Below, in pieces: positions 8,540 through 15,711 of a stretch of DNA of 59,877 nucleotides; the first letter of the stretch is position 1, and each line of letters begins with the position of its first letter. This DNA is from a virus. Position numbers and translations under genes: made by a program. The notes under the pieces were generated by a model. The model had not been told where the DNA came from and searched no databases. It was given only the letters and a program-made list of their open reading frames with translations. The stretch spans positions 1-59,877 of the IMG/VR virus record IMGVR_UViG_3300037504_001591. One strand, given 5' to 3'.

Positions 8540-8865
8540 TGTTTAACCTCGCTTGTTATATCAACTTTTATATTAAACTTTCTTACTGCATATAACAAGG
8601 TAATGTAACCTTGTAAATCCATTAAGTCATTTTCATCTTCAAAAGAAGATCCTCTAATTATCCTGTTGATTTTATCTTCTATTCTTATAAGAATTCTAAT
8701 TTCGTTTTGGGATATATTAGCCCTACTATCAATATCAACCAATTTAAAATCGATAGTAAACGCACTACCTCCATAAGAACTATTTTTAACTAATAATCTT
8801 TTAAATAAATCCTCAACAGCATCTCTAATACAATCTTTCATTAATAAATTTATTTTATCATCCAT
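8536..8865 (-). CDS. DUF1599/Nmad1-like nucleotide-modification-associated protein
   Basis: A 109-residue protein with KNSSYGGSAF, then RILIRIEDKINRI and DLMDLQGYITLL. That series (KN.DYG, R..DK..R, DL.GY) is the signature of the DUF1599 / 'nucleotide modification associated domain 1' family, which occurs in phages alongside DNA-modification and nucleotide-pool genes. Its biochemical role is not settled. It fits with the DNA methyltransferases and MazG-like protein elsewhere in the window. Confidence 0.65.
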   Translation of the reverse strand: MDDKINLLMKDCIRDAVEDLFKRLLVKNSSYGGSAFTIDFKLVDIDSRANISQNEIRILIRIEDKINRIIRGSSFEDENDLMDLQGYITLLYAVRKFNIKVDITSEVKQ

Positions 8866-8866
8866 C

Positions 8867-9235
8867 TTATTTAACTCCCTTTGTTAAAATACCAATTAAA
8901 GTATCAAAGTAATTATTGTATTTATCTAATTCTTTTTTATAAGTAGATCTAACCTCAATACTAATTAAGTTCTTTTCTATTGCATAGCTTAATTTATCAT
9001 CTAAACCTCTTAACAGTTCAATCAACCTTTCAACTTTCTCAAACATAATTTTAGTATTAATCACATTTCCCTCAAAGTTATCTCTTAGTTGCTCCTGGGC
9101 ATCATATAAGAAATTATAATTATGATTAACCCTACCTATACTTACCAAAGCTCCATAACTAAAAATAAAACTACAAATTATTAGTATAAAAGAAATATAA
9201 ACAAAAAATAAAAACTTAATTCTAATTGTTTTCAT
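8867..9235 (-). CDS. Membrane-anchored hypothetical protein, 122 aa
   Basis: One strong hydrophobic segment at about residues 7-31 preceded by basic residues, then an extracytoplasmic helical domain of about 90 residues. It looks like a type II membrane protein or an uncleaved signal anchor. Its AAAGGAG site directly follows the T-tract of a terminator-like hairpin, so expression may be attenuated. Confidence 0.68.
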   Translation of the reverse strand: MKTIRIKFLFFVYISFILIICSFIFSYGALVSIGRVNHNYNFLYDAQEQLRDNFEGNVINTKIMFEKVERLIELLRGLDDKLSYAIEKNLISIEVRSTYKKELDKYNNYFDTLIGILTKGVK

Positions 9236-9248
9236 TAATCACTCCTTT

Positions 9249-9288
9249 AAAAAAGAGAGGATAGAAAATTAATAAAAACTACCCTCTC
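9249..9288 (-). terminator. Rho-independent terminator or attenuator
   Basis: A 10-bp stem (9255-9264 with 9279-9288, one G-T wobble) is followed on the minus strand by TTTTTT. The T-tract runs straight into the AAAGGAG of the next gene, so the hairpin ends the upstream unit or attenuates the downstream one. Confidence 0.7.
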
Positions 9289-9319
9289 ATAAATACTATT
9301 CGGAAAGGATAAAAAAATG

Positions 9320-9625
9320 TTACTTATCTATCATTTCATTATGTTTTTCAAGAGCCTCTTTAAATCCCTTGTTATCGACTTCAATAAAGTTTCCATTTTC
9401 ATCTAATAGCTCTACCCATTCGTAATCATAGTCATCGTAAATAGCTTTATATTTTTTATACTTATGCTCTGTTGTAAAAAATTTCTTTAACTCGTTATAA
9501 TCGGAATGCTCATAAAAAGCTATTTCTTGCCCATCTTCTGTAATTACAACAGCAGTATATTTTTCTATCATCGTTTTTGCATCATTTTTCATAACTCCAT
9601 AACAAAAACCATATATTTTATGCAT
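9320..9625 (-). CDS. Hypothetical protein related to the gene at 8201-8539
   Basis: A 101-residue acidic protein, not recognised by family, but its second half aligns in pattern with the protein at 8201-8539 (DYEWVELL, then DNKGFKEALEKH). It is followed by a terminator-like hairpin. Good AAAGGAG site. Confidence 0.72.
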   Translation of the reverse strand: MHKIYGFCYGVMKNDAKTMIEKYTAVVITEDGQEIAFYEHSDYNELKKFFTTEHKYKKYKAIYDDYDYEWVELLDENGNFIEVDNKGFKEALEKHNEMIDK

Positions 9626-9636
9626 TATTTTCTCCT

Positions 9637-10158
9637 TTATTTTATTCTCAAATAATAACTAAACTCCGCCACTACCCCATCAGGTAACTCACCCGTTGCT
9701 TTGTAATCGTCTTGAATTGCTACCAAATTAGGTTTTAAAAGAACATATTTTTCATTACTTTCTTTAAGATCTTCTATATCTTCTACTATAATTTTAGGTC
9801 TACCTGATCTCATAATTTTTAATGTATGAGGTTTTAAATCAATATCCTGTAACTCGTGATTTTGCATTTCTGTAAAAATAATATCTCTAACAGCATCTTT
9901 CATTTTATCTAGTTTTGATTTTGCATCTCTATAAACTCTTAACTTTTTTTCGTAAAAAGATATATCCGCCTCAATCTCATCAATATAATTAACAAGATTT
10001 TTCAACATATCCTCGAAATTTTCCTGTGCCTCTAAAATACGACTTTTAGCATCCTCAGGCATTTCTCCTGTTTCATCGACTTCTTTATAAATTTCTAATA
10101 AAACATTAGAATATTTATCGGAAACACCCTCTAATTGACGGTTTTTATCCATATTCAT
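9637..10158 (-). CDS. Siphovirus Gp157-like protein
   Basis: A 173-residue protein: an N-terminal acidic helical region (residues 10-110) that should be coiled coil, then a beta-rich tail with LKPHTLKIMRSGRPKI, ED...LP.. and a DGVVAEFSYYLRIK end. This is the layout of the Siphovirus Gp157 family (PF05565), found next to phage recombination and SSB genes and linked in streptococcal phages to resistance phenotypes, without a known mechanism. It is first after a terminator, so it may have its own promoter in the AT-rich gap 10159-10219. Strong AGGAGG. Confidence 0.65.
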   Translation of the reverse strand: MNMDKNRQLEGVSDKYSNVLLEIYKEVDETGEMPEDAKSRILEAQENFEDMLKNLVNYIDEIEADISFYEKKLRVYRDAKSKLDKMKDAVRDIIFTEMQNHELQDIDLKPHTLKIMRSGRPKIIVEDIEDLKESNEKYVLLKPNLVAIQDDYKATGELPDGVVAEFSYYLRIK

Positions 10159-10212
10159 AATCTTACCTCCTTTAAAATTAAAATATATATAAAATATATA
10201 TATATATTTTTA

Positions 10213-10254
10213 CTAAAAAAAATAAAATAGTTAAGTTAGTTAACTATTTTATTT
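10213..10254 (-). terminator. Rho-independent terminator
   Basis: A perfect 15-bp inverted repeat (10220-10234 with 10240-10254, 5-base loop) is followed on the minus strand by a run of T. The stem is AT-rich but long. It overlaps the stop codon of the gene at 10244-10753 and separates it from the Gp157-like gene. Confidence 0.75.
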
Positions 10255-10753
10255 CTAACTTTACTAAAATTTTTCTTAAACTAAAATAAGATTTTTCTAG
10301 TTTAATATTCATATTAAAAGATACTTTTTTATCCTTAATCTCATCTTCAAATATATTTCTAATAGCTCTATCTATTTCCTCGAGTATAGGGTATCTTTTT
10401 GAACTTTCAAAATAGAGTATCCTCTTTTCTCTATCAACAGCTATAATAAAAGACGCCGTTTTATAAAATCCTGTGTGTTTTAGATTGAACCCATAATCAA
10501 CTAAATTAACTTCAACTTTAGGTTGTTTTCTTAAAGGCTCTACCATCATTTCCCTATAATGATTTAAACCTATAGCTGTAGTCCTGCCTTGAAGATACTG
10601 CCTTATAAGGCTTTCAATTAAAAACGATGGTAAAAGCCTATACTTTATACATATTTTTTCTATTTCTCTATACAACTCTGCATCAATCGAAAAATGACTT
10701 TTTTTTCTAAAAAGTCTTTTAATAAAAGATAATATTTTTAGTAAAGAATACAT
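10244..10753 (-). CDS. Hypothetical protein with possible ribbon-helix-helix N-terminus
   Basis: A 169-residue basic protein. Residues about 20-55 (HFSIDAELYREIEKICIKYR then a second helix) resemble a ribbon-helix-helix DNA-binding unit as in the small gene just upstream. The rest is beta-rich and unrecognised. It may regulate the early genes. Its stop codon lies inside a terminator stem. Confidence 0.65.
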   Translation of the reverse strand: MYSLLKILSFIKRLFRKKSHFSIDAELYREIEKICIKYRLLPSFLIESLIRQYLQGRTTAIGLNHYREMMVEPLRKQPKVEVNLVDYGFNLKHTGFYKTASFIIAVDREKRILYFESSKRYPILEEIDRAIRNIFEDEIKDKKVSFNMNIKLEKSYFSLRKILVKLEIK

Positions 10754-10776
10754 TTTAACTCCTTAAAATATAATTA

Positions 10777-10986
10777 TTAATTTGTTACTTTCTCTTTCTC
10801 ATCAAGTACTTCCTTAACTGCTCTTATATATCGGTCTAAATTAGCCTCGATAATATCGCTTAATATTAAAGATACTTTAATGCCAGAATAGTCGGAAAAA
10901 TCTTTAATCCTTTCATAAACATCATAACTAAAAGTAGCAGATAAAGTTTCTCTCCTTTTCTTTATAGATCTTCTTAAATCATCCAT
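10777..10986 (-). CDS. Ribbon-helix-helix (CopG/Arc-type) DNA-binding protein
   Basis: A 69-residue protein with a beta strand (ETLSATFSYDVYERIKDF) leading into two helices (YSGIKVSLILSDIIEANL), which is the CopG/Arc pattern. Such dimers bind operator DNA as repressors. I prefer the second of two adjacent ATGs (10986), 6 bases after AGGAGG. It is transcribed away from the repeat-rich control region and could be one of its binding proteins. Confidence 0.65.
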   Translation of the reverse strand: MDDLRRSIKKRRETLSATFSYDVYERIKDFSDYSGIKVSLILSDIIEANLDRYIRAVKEVLDEKEKVTN

Positions 10987-11053
10987 CATTTGCCTCCTTG
11001 TTTATCAATAAAAGATAAACAAAAAATTTTTATATATTATATATATATATAAA

Positions 11054-11082
11054 AATTTATACAAATTTCTTAAAAAAGTCAA
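11054..11082 (-). promoter_or_regulatory. Candidate promoter for the ribbon-helix-helix genes
   Basis: On the minus strand TTGACT (11077-11082) is followed by TTTT and then TATAAA after 15 bases or TAAATT after 17 bases. The same TTGACTTTT box begins the other candidate early promoters. Confidence 0.4.
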
Positions 11083-11101
11083 TTAAAATTTATAATTATT
11101 T

Positions 11102-11407
11102 TTAATTAATTTCTTTATTCAATAACCCAATAATTTTTCTTTTATATTTTAAAACAGGTTTAACTTCATTTTTTGAATTTTTAAAAGTATAATGTGTACC
11201 TTCAAGAGTTATTATAGAGTATCCTTTTAGAAGATGATCCATAAAAACTTCATGATAGGTAACAAGTACTTCCCTAACATCCGCTTTTCTTATTCTTGTT
11301 TTCTTACATATCTTTAACACAATATCTTCCATATCAATAAATCTATCTCTCTTGTGTTTTCTTATTTTCTTTTTTTCCTTCTTAAAAGGAATATCAAATT
11401 TTGACAA
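11102..11407 (-). CDS. HU/IHF-like DNA-binding protein
   Basis: A 101-residue basic protein. Residues about 28-75 fit the HU/IHF core: helices (EDIVLKICKKTRIRKADVRE, then VTYHEVFMDHLLKGY) followed by a beta strand IITLEGTHYTFK, where HU proteins have 'G..v.l.GfG.F'. The start is TTG with AAGGAG 5 bases upstream. It would bend or compact DNA, and lies directly beside the iteron-containing control region, so a role in origin architecture is plausible. It has its own near-consensus promoter. Confidence 0.6.
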   Translation of the reverse strand: MSKFDIPFKKEKKKIRKHKRDRFIDMEDIVLKICKKTRIRKADVREVLVTYHEVFMDHLLKGYSIITLEGTHYTFKNSKNEVKPVLKYKRKIIGLLNKEIN

Positions 11408-11547
11408 AATAACTCCTTAATAAAAGCATTTAAATAATAAGTTATATTCAATAATACTTTTATATTAAATATCTTAAAAGTATCAAATTTTAACCCATTT
11501 TATGCAAATAAAAATAAATCTGTATTAATTCACATATATATAATATA

Positions 11548-11576
11548 AATATAATAAATATTTACAAAAAAGTCAA
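11548..11576 (-). promoter_or_regulatory. Sigma-70-like promoter for the HU-like gene
   Basis: On the minus strand TTGACT (11571-11576), a 17-base spacer and TATATT (11548-11553): five of six matches in each box. It lies about 140 bases upstream of the HU-like gene. Confidence 0.65.
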
Positions 11577-11716
11577 GTATTCTTATTAATTTTTATGTGT
11601 TAATTTTATAAATTTGGGTTATTAACTTCGGAATGTTAACAATTCAAATTTTTTTTAAAAAAAATTTAAAAAATTTTTTAGATAATATAGAAAAGGGAAA
11701 GATATAAATTTTGGAA

Positions 11717-11756
11717 GTATACTAAATTTTTTTTGTGCATATTTTTGCTAGTATAC
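11717..11756. repeat. Inverted repeat GTATACTA / TAGTATAC
   Basis: Two 8-base arms (11717-11724 and 11749-11756) separated by 24 T-rich bases. Each arm contains the palindrome GTATAC, so they could also be two operator half-sites about 32 bp (three helical turns) apart. Confidence 0.55.
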
Positions 11757-11806
11757 GATGTATAAAGACGTGTCTTTTATTTTTTTTTCTTTTTTTTTAA
11801 TTTGTT

Positions 11807-11848
11807 TTTACTTTACTTTAAGTTTATCTTTACTTTACTTTAAGTTTA
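11807..11848. repeat. Two 20-bp direct repeats at 22-bp spacing
   Basis: The sequence TTTACTTTACTTTAAGTTTA occurs at 11807-11826 and 11829-11848. Two helical turns apart, they would present the same face to a binding protein. A degenerate third unit follows near 11862. Confidence 0.7.
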
Positions 11849-11880
11849 ATGATTAATTATGCTTTAACTTTACTTATAAC

Positions 11881-11908
11881 CGTTTCGTTTCTCATACAAA
11901 ACGAAACG
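11881..11908. repeat. Inverted repeat CGTTTCGTTT / AAACGAAACG
   Basis: Perfect 10-bp arms (11881-11890 and 11899-11908) with an 8-base loop. There is no T-tract on either side, so an operator or cruciform is more likely than a terminator. Confidence 0.65.
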
Positions 11909-12031
11909 AGTTAATCGACAAGTCTTTATTTCTTTGCCATACCTCTCTCTAAATTTTTTAATTTAGAGATTATATATTGAATATAATATATATATCAATA
12001 TTAAAAAAGAATTATATTAAATTTCTATTAA

Positions 12032-12103
12032 GTACATGTACGTAGTACTTAATAAGTACATGTACGTAAAATTTATCATGTACATGTACGTAGAATTTTT
12101 GAT
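12032..12103. repeat. Three 24-bp iterons containing GTACATGTAC
   Basis: Three tandem units start at 12032, 12056 and 12080, exactly 24 bp apart. Each begins GTACATGTACGTA, whose first 10 bases are a perfect palindrome, followed by a less conserved AT-rich half. AT-rich DNA with an ATATTGA/TCAATAT inverted repeat lies immediately to the left. The pattern is that of origin iterons or of a repressor operator array. Confidence 0.8.
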
Positions 12104-12211
12104 ATATTTAAATTTTTTATATAATTAAAATATATAATAGATTTTTATATCAAATTTTATTCAAATTTCCCTTTATAGCTTAAAGATTTATCCATAAATT
12201 TATGAAAATAT

Positions 12212-12240
12212 TTGACTTTTTTCCCTTTTTTGATTAAATT
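12212..12240 (+). promoter_or_regulatory. Candidate promoter of the rightward two-gene unit
   Basis: TTGACT (12212-12217), a 17-base spacer and TAAATT (12235-12240). The -10 is weak, but the -35 matches the other early promoters. Transcription would begin about 30 bases before the structured leader. Confidence 0.45.
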
Positions 12241-12277
12241 TAAAGTAGAGTTACTTATTATATCTTTAAATTTAGTT

Positions 12278-12446
12278 TACTCTCCGCTTCTTCTCTTGAT
12301 GAGAAGAGCGGGAGTAGCTTTATTTTAAGTAAAGATATTACCGATAGAGTTAATTCTCAATTAATACAGAATTATCAAAAACCAAACGCAAGTGAGCACG
12401 GGGGAGCCCGAAAACTCTCGGGTTTGCTCTCTTTAAATTAAACTCT
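12278..12446 (+). ncRNA. Structured 5' leader RNA (unknown class)
   Basis: Within about 230 bases upstream of the rightward genes there are three helices. The first is a 16-bp stem (TACTC 12278-12282, CCGC 12284-12287 and TCTTCTC 12289-12295 with GAGAAGA, GCGG and GAGTA at 12301-12316), interrupted by two single T bulges. The second is a long-range helix 12346-12355 with 12436-12446. The third, enclosed by it, is GAGCA/TGCTC (12394-12398, 12425-12429) around CCCGA/TCGGG (12407-12411, 12418-12422). Alternatively GGGAG/CTCTC plus CCC/GGG would form an H-type pseudoknot. Positions 12391-12429 are about 60% GC in a very AT-rich genome, a known sign of structured RNA. Confidence 0.55.
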
Positions 12447-12475
12447 GTAAACCCCTTACATTATAGGAGGATATG

Positions 12476-12799
12476 ATGTATAATTTAGAAGATGAGGATT
12501 TTGAAAAAGTATATCAAGAAGTTTCTTTTGAATTGAAAAATTATTCTTATAAAGAATATATAAAAAAAATTATAAAAGAAGAGTCATTTATAATTAAAAT
12601 AAAAAAAATTGCAATATTTATTATGATATGTTATGGAGATGAAAATAAAATTGAAATAGGAAGAAATTCTTTTAGAATAATGTTATCAATTATATCTATC
12701 CACACAAATATAGGAGAGCAAGTTTATGCTATAACATGGGTAGGTACTCTCTTTATGAAAATTGTAAAAATATTATATGAGGATTTGGAGGTTATGTAA
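12476..12799 (+). CDS. Hypothetical protein, 107 aa, rightward unit gene 1
   Basis: I place the start at the second of two adjacent ATGs (12476), 5 bases after AGGAGG. The N-terminal half is acidic and lysine-rich; the second half is hydrophobic (IMLSIISIHTNIGEQ, then a helix with W and F), more like a packed helical domain than a membrane segment. I do not recognise it. It is one of only three genes on the plus strand and sits behind a structured leader, so it may be a regulator of early events. Confidence 0.72.
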   Translation: MYNLEDEDFEKVYQEVSFELKNYSYKEYIKKIIKEESFIIKIKKIAIFIMICYGDENKIEIGRNSFRIMLSIISIHTNIGEQVYAITWVGTLFMKIVKILYEDLEVM

Positions 12800-13195
12800 T
12801 TGAATAAAAAATATTACGAAGAAAATAAAGATAAATTAATAGAAAGAAGTAAAGAATATTATAAAAAAAATAAAGATAAAATATTAGCATCAAAAGATCC
12901 AGAAAAGCAAAAAAAGTATAGCAAAAGGTATTACCGTAGACATAAAGATAAAGTTAGTAATTATAATAAAGAATACTACCAAAAAAATAAAGATAAAATT
13001 CAAAAAAGAAGAAAACAAAGAGAAAATAAAAACAAAGAATACCAAAAAAAATATAGAAGAGAACATAAGAAGAAGAATAAATTATATCAAAGAGAATATA
13101 GAAAGAAAAAGAAAAGAGAAAAAGAATTATTACTAAATTCTACTCATACCCTCCTGGAGATCAAGAAGCATATAGATTATGAATCTTCTTCTTGA
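12800..13195 (+). CDS. Highly basic repeat protein, rightward unit gene 2
   Basis: A TTG start 8 bases after GGAGG directly follows the stop of gene 1. The 131-residue protein is built of tandem units around YYKKNKDK (YYEENKDKL, YYKKNKDKI, YYRRHKDKV, YYQKNKDKI) and is extremely rich in lysine and arginine. Similar (K/E)YYxxNKxK arrays precede HNH nuclease domains in some phage proteins, but there is no HNH domain here. It probably binds nucleic acid. Its 3' end overlaps the convergent primase gene by 35 bases within a hairpin. Confidence 0.7.
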   Translation: MNKKYYEENKDKLIERSKEYYKKNKDKILASKDPEKQKKYSKRYYRRHKDKVSNYNKEYYQKNKDKIQKRRKQRENKNKEYQKKYRREHKKKNKLYQREYRKKKKREKELLLNSTHTLLEIKKHIDYESSS

Positions 13196-13203
13196 TCTCT
13201 TTT
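13157..13203 (+). terminator. Terminator hairpin shared by convergent genes
   Basis: A perfect 12-bp stem GAGATCAAGAAG / CTTCTTGATCTC (13157-13168 with 13188-13199, 19-base loop) is followed on the plus strand by TTTT. The plus gene's stop lies in the right arm and the primase stop in the left arm. On the minus strand there is no T-tract. Confidence 0.6.
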
Positions 13204-14804
13204 ACTTGTATTGTCATAGAGTTTATAGAGGAAAGAATTTCTTTTACTTTTCTTTCCTCTTTTTCTTTAGATAGCTCATCTCTTAATTTATTAATATAAC
13301 TTATTAAATAATCTAATTTTAATATTAATATTTGAATTAATAACTCATCAAAATTTTTATATTTATCTATGTTATCCTTTAACATATTATCTAATTTTCT
13401 TTGCTCTATTTTAGATAAAGCCTTTTTAAGCTCATTTTCATTTGTAAATTTATTACTTTTTAGAAGTGTCAATAATTTTCTTACAAATAAATTTTTAAAG
13501 ATGTCTTTTGTAAGTTCATTAAGCTGCTCTCTTATAAAATCCGTATGTAAAAATAAAATAAAAACTGTAATTATAGATTCTTCTATTCTCCCTACATATT
13601 GACTTTTAGCATATTTTATAGTTTTTTCTATATTAGAATTCAATTTAAAATTCTTTAAAGCCTCTACATCTATATGTAATATTTTAGCAAGTTTATTTAT
13701 AACTAAGTCTTTTAGAATAGTATTATTAAAAGTTTCAAAAAAAGATATACACTTTTTTACATAAATTTCTTTTGATTTAATAGATTCGAAGTTAACACCT
13801 TTTTTAAACTTTTGTAATACAAAATCAATAGCATTTATGCTTTTTAAAATATTCTGTTGTAATTCCTCTAATGATAACTCTGCTGGATCTTTACCCTGTA
13901 AAACAACTATTTTTGTATCAATACTATATTTTAATAAAGTTTTTAAACTTTTAAAAGTAGCCTCAAGACCAGCTTTATCACCATCAAACATAAGTGTAAT
14001 TTCCTCAACACCTAATTTCTCTAATAAATCAATATGATTAGTAGTTAAGGATGTACCTAATACTGCAACAACATTATTATAACCTAATTTATAAAGATGA
14101 ATTACATCAAAATAACCTTCAACTATAATTACCGATTTTTTCAATGTAATATTTTTCTTATTTACATGTAATCCATATAAAAGCTCTCTTTTTTTAAAAA
14201 CATTATCTTCTTGTGAATTTAAATATTTAGGTTCTATTCTTTTTTCTAAAATAGTTCGACCTCCAAAACCAGCTATTTTACCATTTTTATTATAAATTGG
14301 AAATGTTATCCTATTATTAAATAGACCCTCATAACAAAATCCTATCTCAAAAAGATTTATAAGAGTATCATTTATATTTCTTTTATTCAAATAGTTTAAA
14401 ATATTATTATTTTTTGTATTTTTCAAATTGTTCTTAAATTTTTTATTTAGATTTTCATTTTCATTATATTTTTTCAATGCCTCTTTTATAGCTTTATCTA
14501 TGTTTTGATTGCCCGTAACTAATGTATACCCGTAAAAAGAAGCTACAGATTCTGCAGCTTCTCTAAAATTACAATTTCTTAGTAATTCAATGAAAGTAAA
14601 AACATCCCCACTTTTTTTACAACCAAAACAATAAAAACTATTTGTTTTTTCATAAATTACTAAAGATGGCTCAGTTTCATCATGAAAAGGGCATTTACAT
14701 TTGTAAAGATGCCCTATTTTCTTGACATCTATATATTGCATCAAAACTTCTAAAATTTTCACTTCCCCACGTAATTCTTCCACGGTTATTGTGTCTTTTT
14801 TCAT
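13161..14804 (-). CDS. dnaG: DNA primase (DnaG family)
   Basis: A 547-residue primase that makes RNA primers for replication. The N-terminal CHC2 zinc finger is complete (C38, H41, C59, C62). A catalytic core follows with NRITFPIYNKNGKIAGFGGR, and a TOPRIM domain at about residues 218-300 (IIVEGYFDVIHL, then LMFDGDKAGLEA with the metal-binding acidic residues). The helical C-terminal part could bind the phage DnaB helicase. The start at 14804 is supported by AAAGGA and by alignment of the N-terminus with DnaG. It overlaps the preceding sigma-like gene by 110 bases, which is unusually long. Confidence 0.93.
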   Translation of the reverse strand: MKKDTITVEELRGEVKILEVLMQYIDVKKIGHLYKCKCPFHDETEPSLVIYEKTNSFYCFGCKKSGDVFTFIELLRNCNFREAAESVASFYGYTLVTGNQNIDKAIKEALKKYNENENLNKKFKNNLKNTKNNNILNYLNKRNINDTLINLFEIGFCYEGLFNNRITFPIYNKNGKIAGFGGRTILEKRIEPKYLNSQEDNVFKKRELLYGLHVNKKNITLKKSVIIVEGYFDVIHLYKLGYNNVVAVLGTSLTTNHIDLLEKLGVEEITLMFDGDKAGLEATFKSLKTLLKYSIDTKIVVLQGKDPAELSLEELQQNILKSINAIDFVLQKFKKGVNFESIKSKEIYVKKCISFFETFNNTILKDLVINKLAKILHIDVEALKNFKLNSNIEKTIKYAKSQYVGRIEESIITVFILFLHTDFIREQLNELTKDIFKNLFVRKLLTLLKSNKFTNENELKKALSKIEQRKLDNMLKDNIDKYKNFDELLIQILILKLDYLISYINKLRDELSKEKEERKVKEILSSINSMTIQVKEIKKKIHNLYAS

Positions 14805-15699
14805 GGTATTTTCCTTTGTAATGATTAAAAAGTTTTAAAATACTGTAATTTACAATGACTTTACTATTACCGTACTTATTTTCTAATTCATTAATAGTAT
14901 ATTTCTTGAAAAAAAAATCTCTTAACAAATTTTTATATTCGGGTAATATTTTATTTATTGTTTCATTTATATCTTTTAACTGAAGATATTTTATCATATT
15001 ATCAATATTATATTTTTTTATATAAAGATAATTAGTTCGTATAGTTATTATACCCCTTCTTACACACATATTAAGTCTACCTGGCTTAAAATTACCTATA
15101 ATAGGTTCTAAATATTTGGATAAATTTATTTGACTATCATTAATATTAAGATAAAAAAAGATAAAAAGAGCTATAGCATATTTATCTGTTAATAAACTTG
15201 AAGTACAAATAATTTTTAAAAATTTCTCATTAAACTTATCTATAATAATATTATCAAGAACTTCATTTGATACATCATTATCTTTATCATAATTAGTTTT
15301 AATATAATTATTTAAAAAATATTCTACATCACCATCATCTATTCTCTCGGAATTAATAATAGCTAAATTCTTTTTGTTCTTATTATATTTATTTATTGCT
15401 CTTCGATGTAAAATGTAATAAACATATTTAAAATAATTATTATATTTTTCTATATCAAAAGTTCTAATAGATTTGATAAAATAATTATTTTCTTTATTTT
15501 TACCTGTTCCTATAAAATAATCTTGTAATATATCTTCTATATCTTCTCGACTCAATCTAAAATGATTATTAAGCATCGAAAAACAAACTTCATTTAAATC
15601 TTTATATAATAAATTATAATAATATTCTGGTTCTTTGTTTTTATCTATCATAGCAACAGTATTATTAATATTTTTAATTTTATATGAAATATTTTTCAT
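14695..15699 (-). CDS. Divergent sigma-70-like factor
   Basis: A 334-residue protein. Residues about 45-115 contain a sigma region 2 pattern (DIEDILQDYFI, then FDIEKYNNYFKYVYYILHRR and AINKYNKNKK), close to the ECF and phage sigma layout 'AEDl.Q..f...wLy.IarN.aiD..R'. Near residues 255-300, LPEYKNLLRDFFFKKYTINE and the following helix could be region 4. The middle, which is longer than in ECF factors, is unrecognised. The last 36 residues are encoded by DNA that also encodes the start of primase in another frame. The call rests on motif pattern only. Confidence 0.5.
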   Translation of the reverse strand: MKNISYKIKNINNTVAMIDKNKEPEYYYNLLYKDLNEVCFSMLNNHFRLSREDIEDILQDYFIGTGKNKENNYFIKSIRTFDIEKYNNYFKYVYYILHRRAINKYNKNKKNLAIINSERIDDGDVEYFLNNYIKTNYDKDNDVSNEVLDNIIIDKFNEKFLKIICTSSLLTDKYAIALFIFFYLNINDSQINLSKYLEPIIGNFKPGRLNMCVRRGIITIRTNYLYIKKYNIDNMIKYLQLKDINETINKILPEYKNLLRDFFFKKYTINELENKYGNSKVIVNYSILKLFNHYKGKYHEKRHNNRGRITWGSENFRSFDAIYRCQENRASLQM

Positions 15700-15711
15700 C
15701 TAATTACCCTC

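Larger units (their letters stand above)
11408..12475. other. 1.07-kb non-coding control region, candidate replication origin
   Basis: The only long stretch without a gene. It lies between the leftward early genes and a rightward two-gene unit. It contains an outward promoter on each strand, inverted repeats at 11717-11756 and 11881-11908, two 20-bp direct repeats at 11807-11848, an AT-rich segment at about 11965-12030, three 24-bp iterons at 12032-12103 and a structured leader from 12278. This combination is typical of an origin or a master switch; no origin-binding protein is identified with certainty. Confidence 0.6.

Noticed and set aside
10159-10219. The (TA)n-rich gap as a second origin or promoter
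   Set aside because: Only simple AT repeats; no clear -35 box or iteron. It may hold a promoter but the sequence does not show one.
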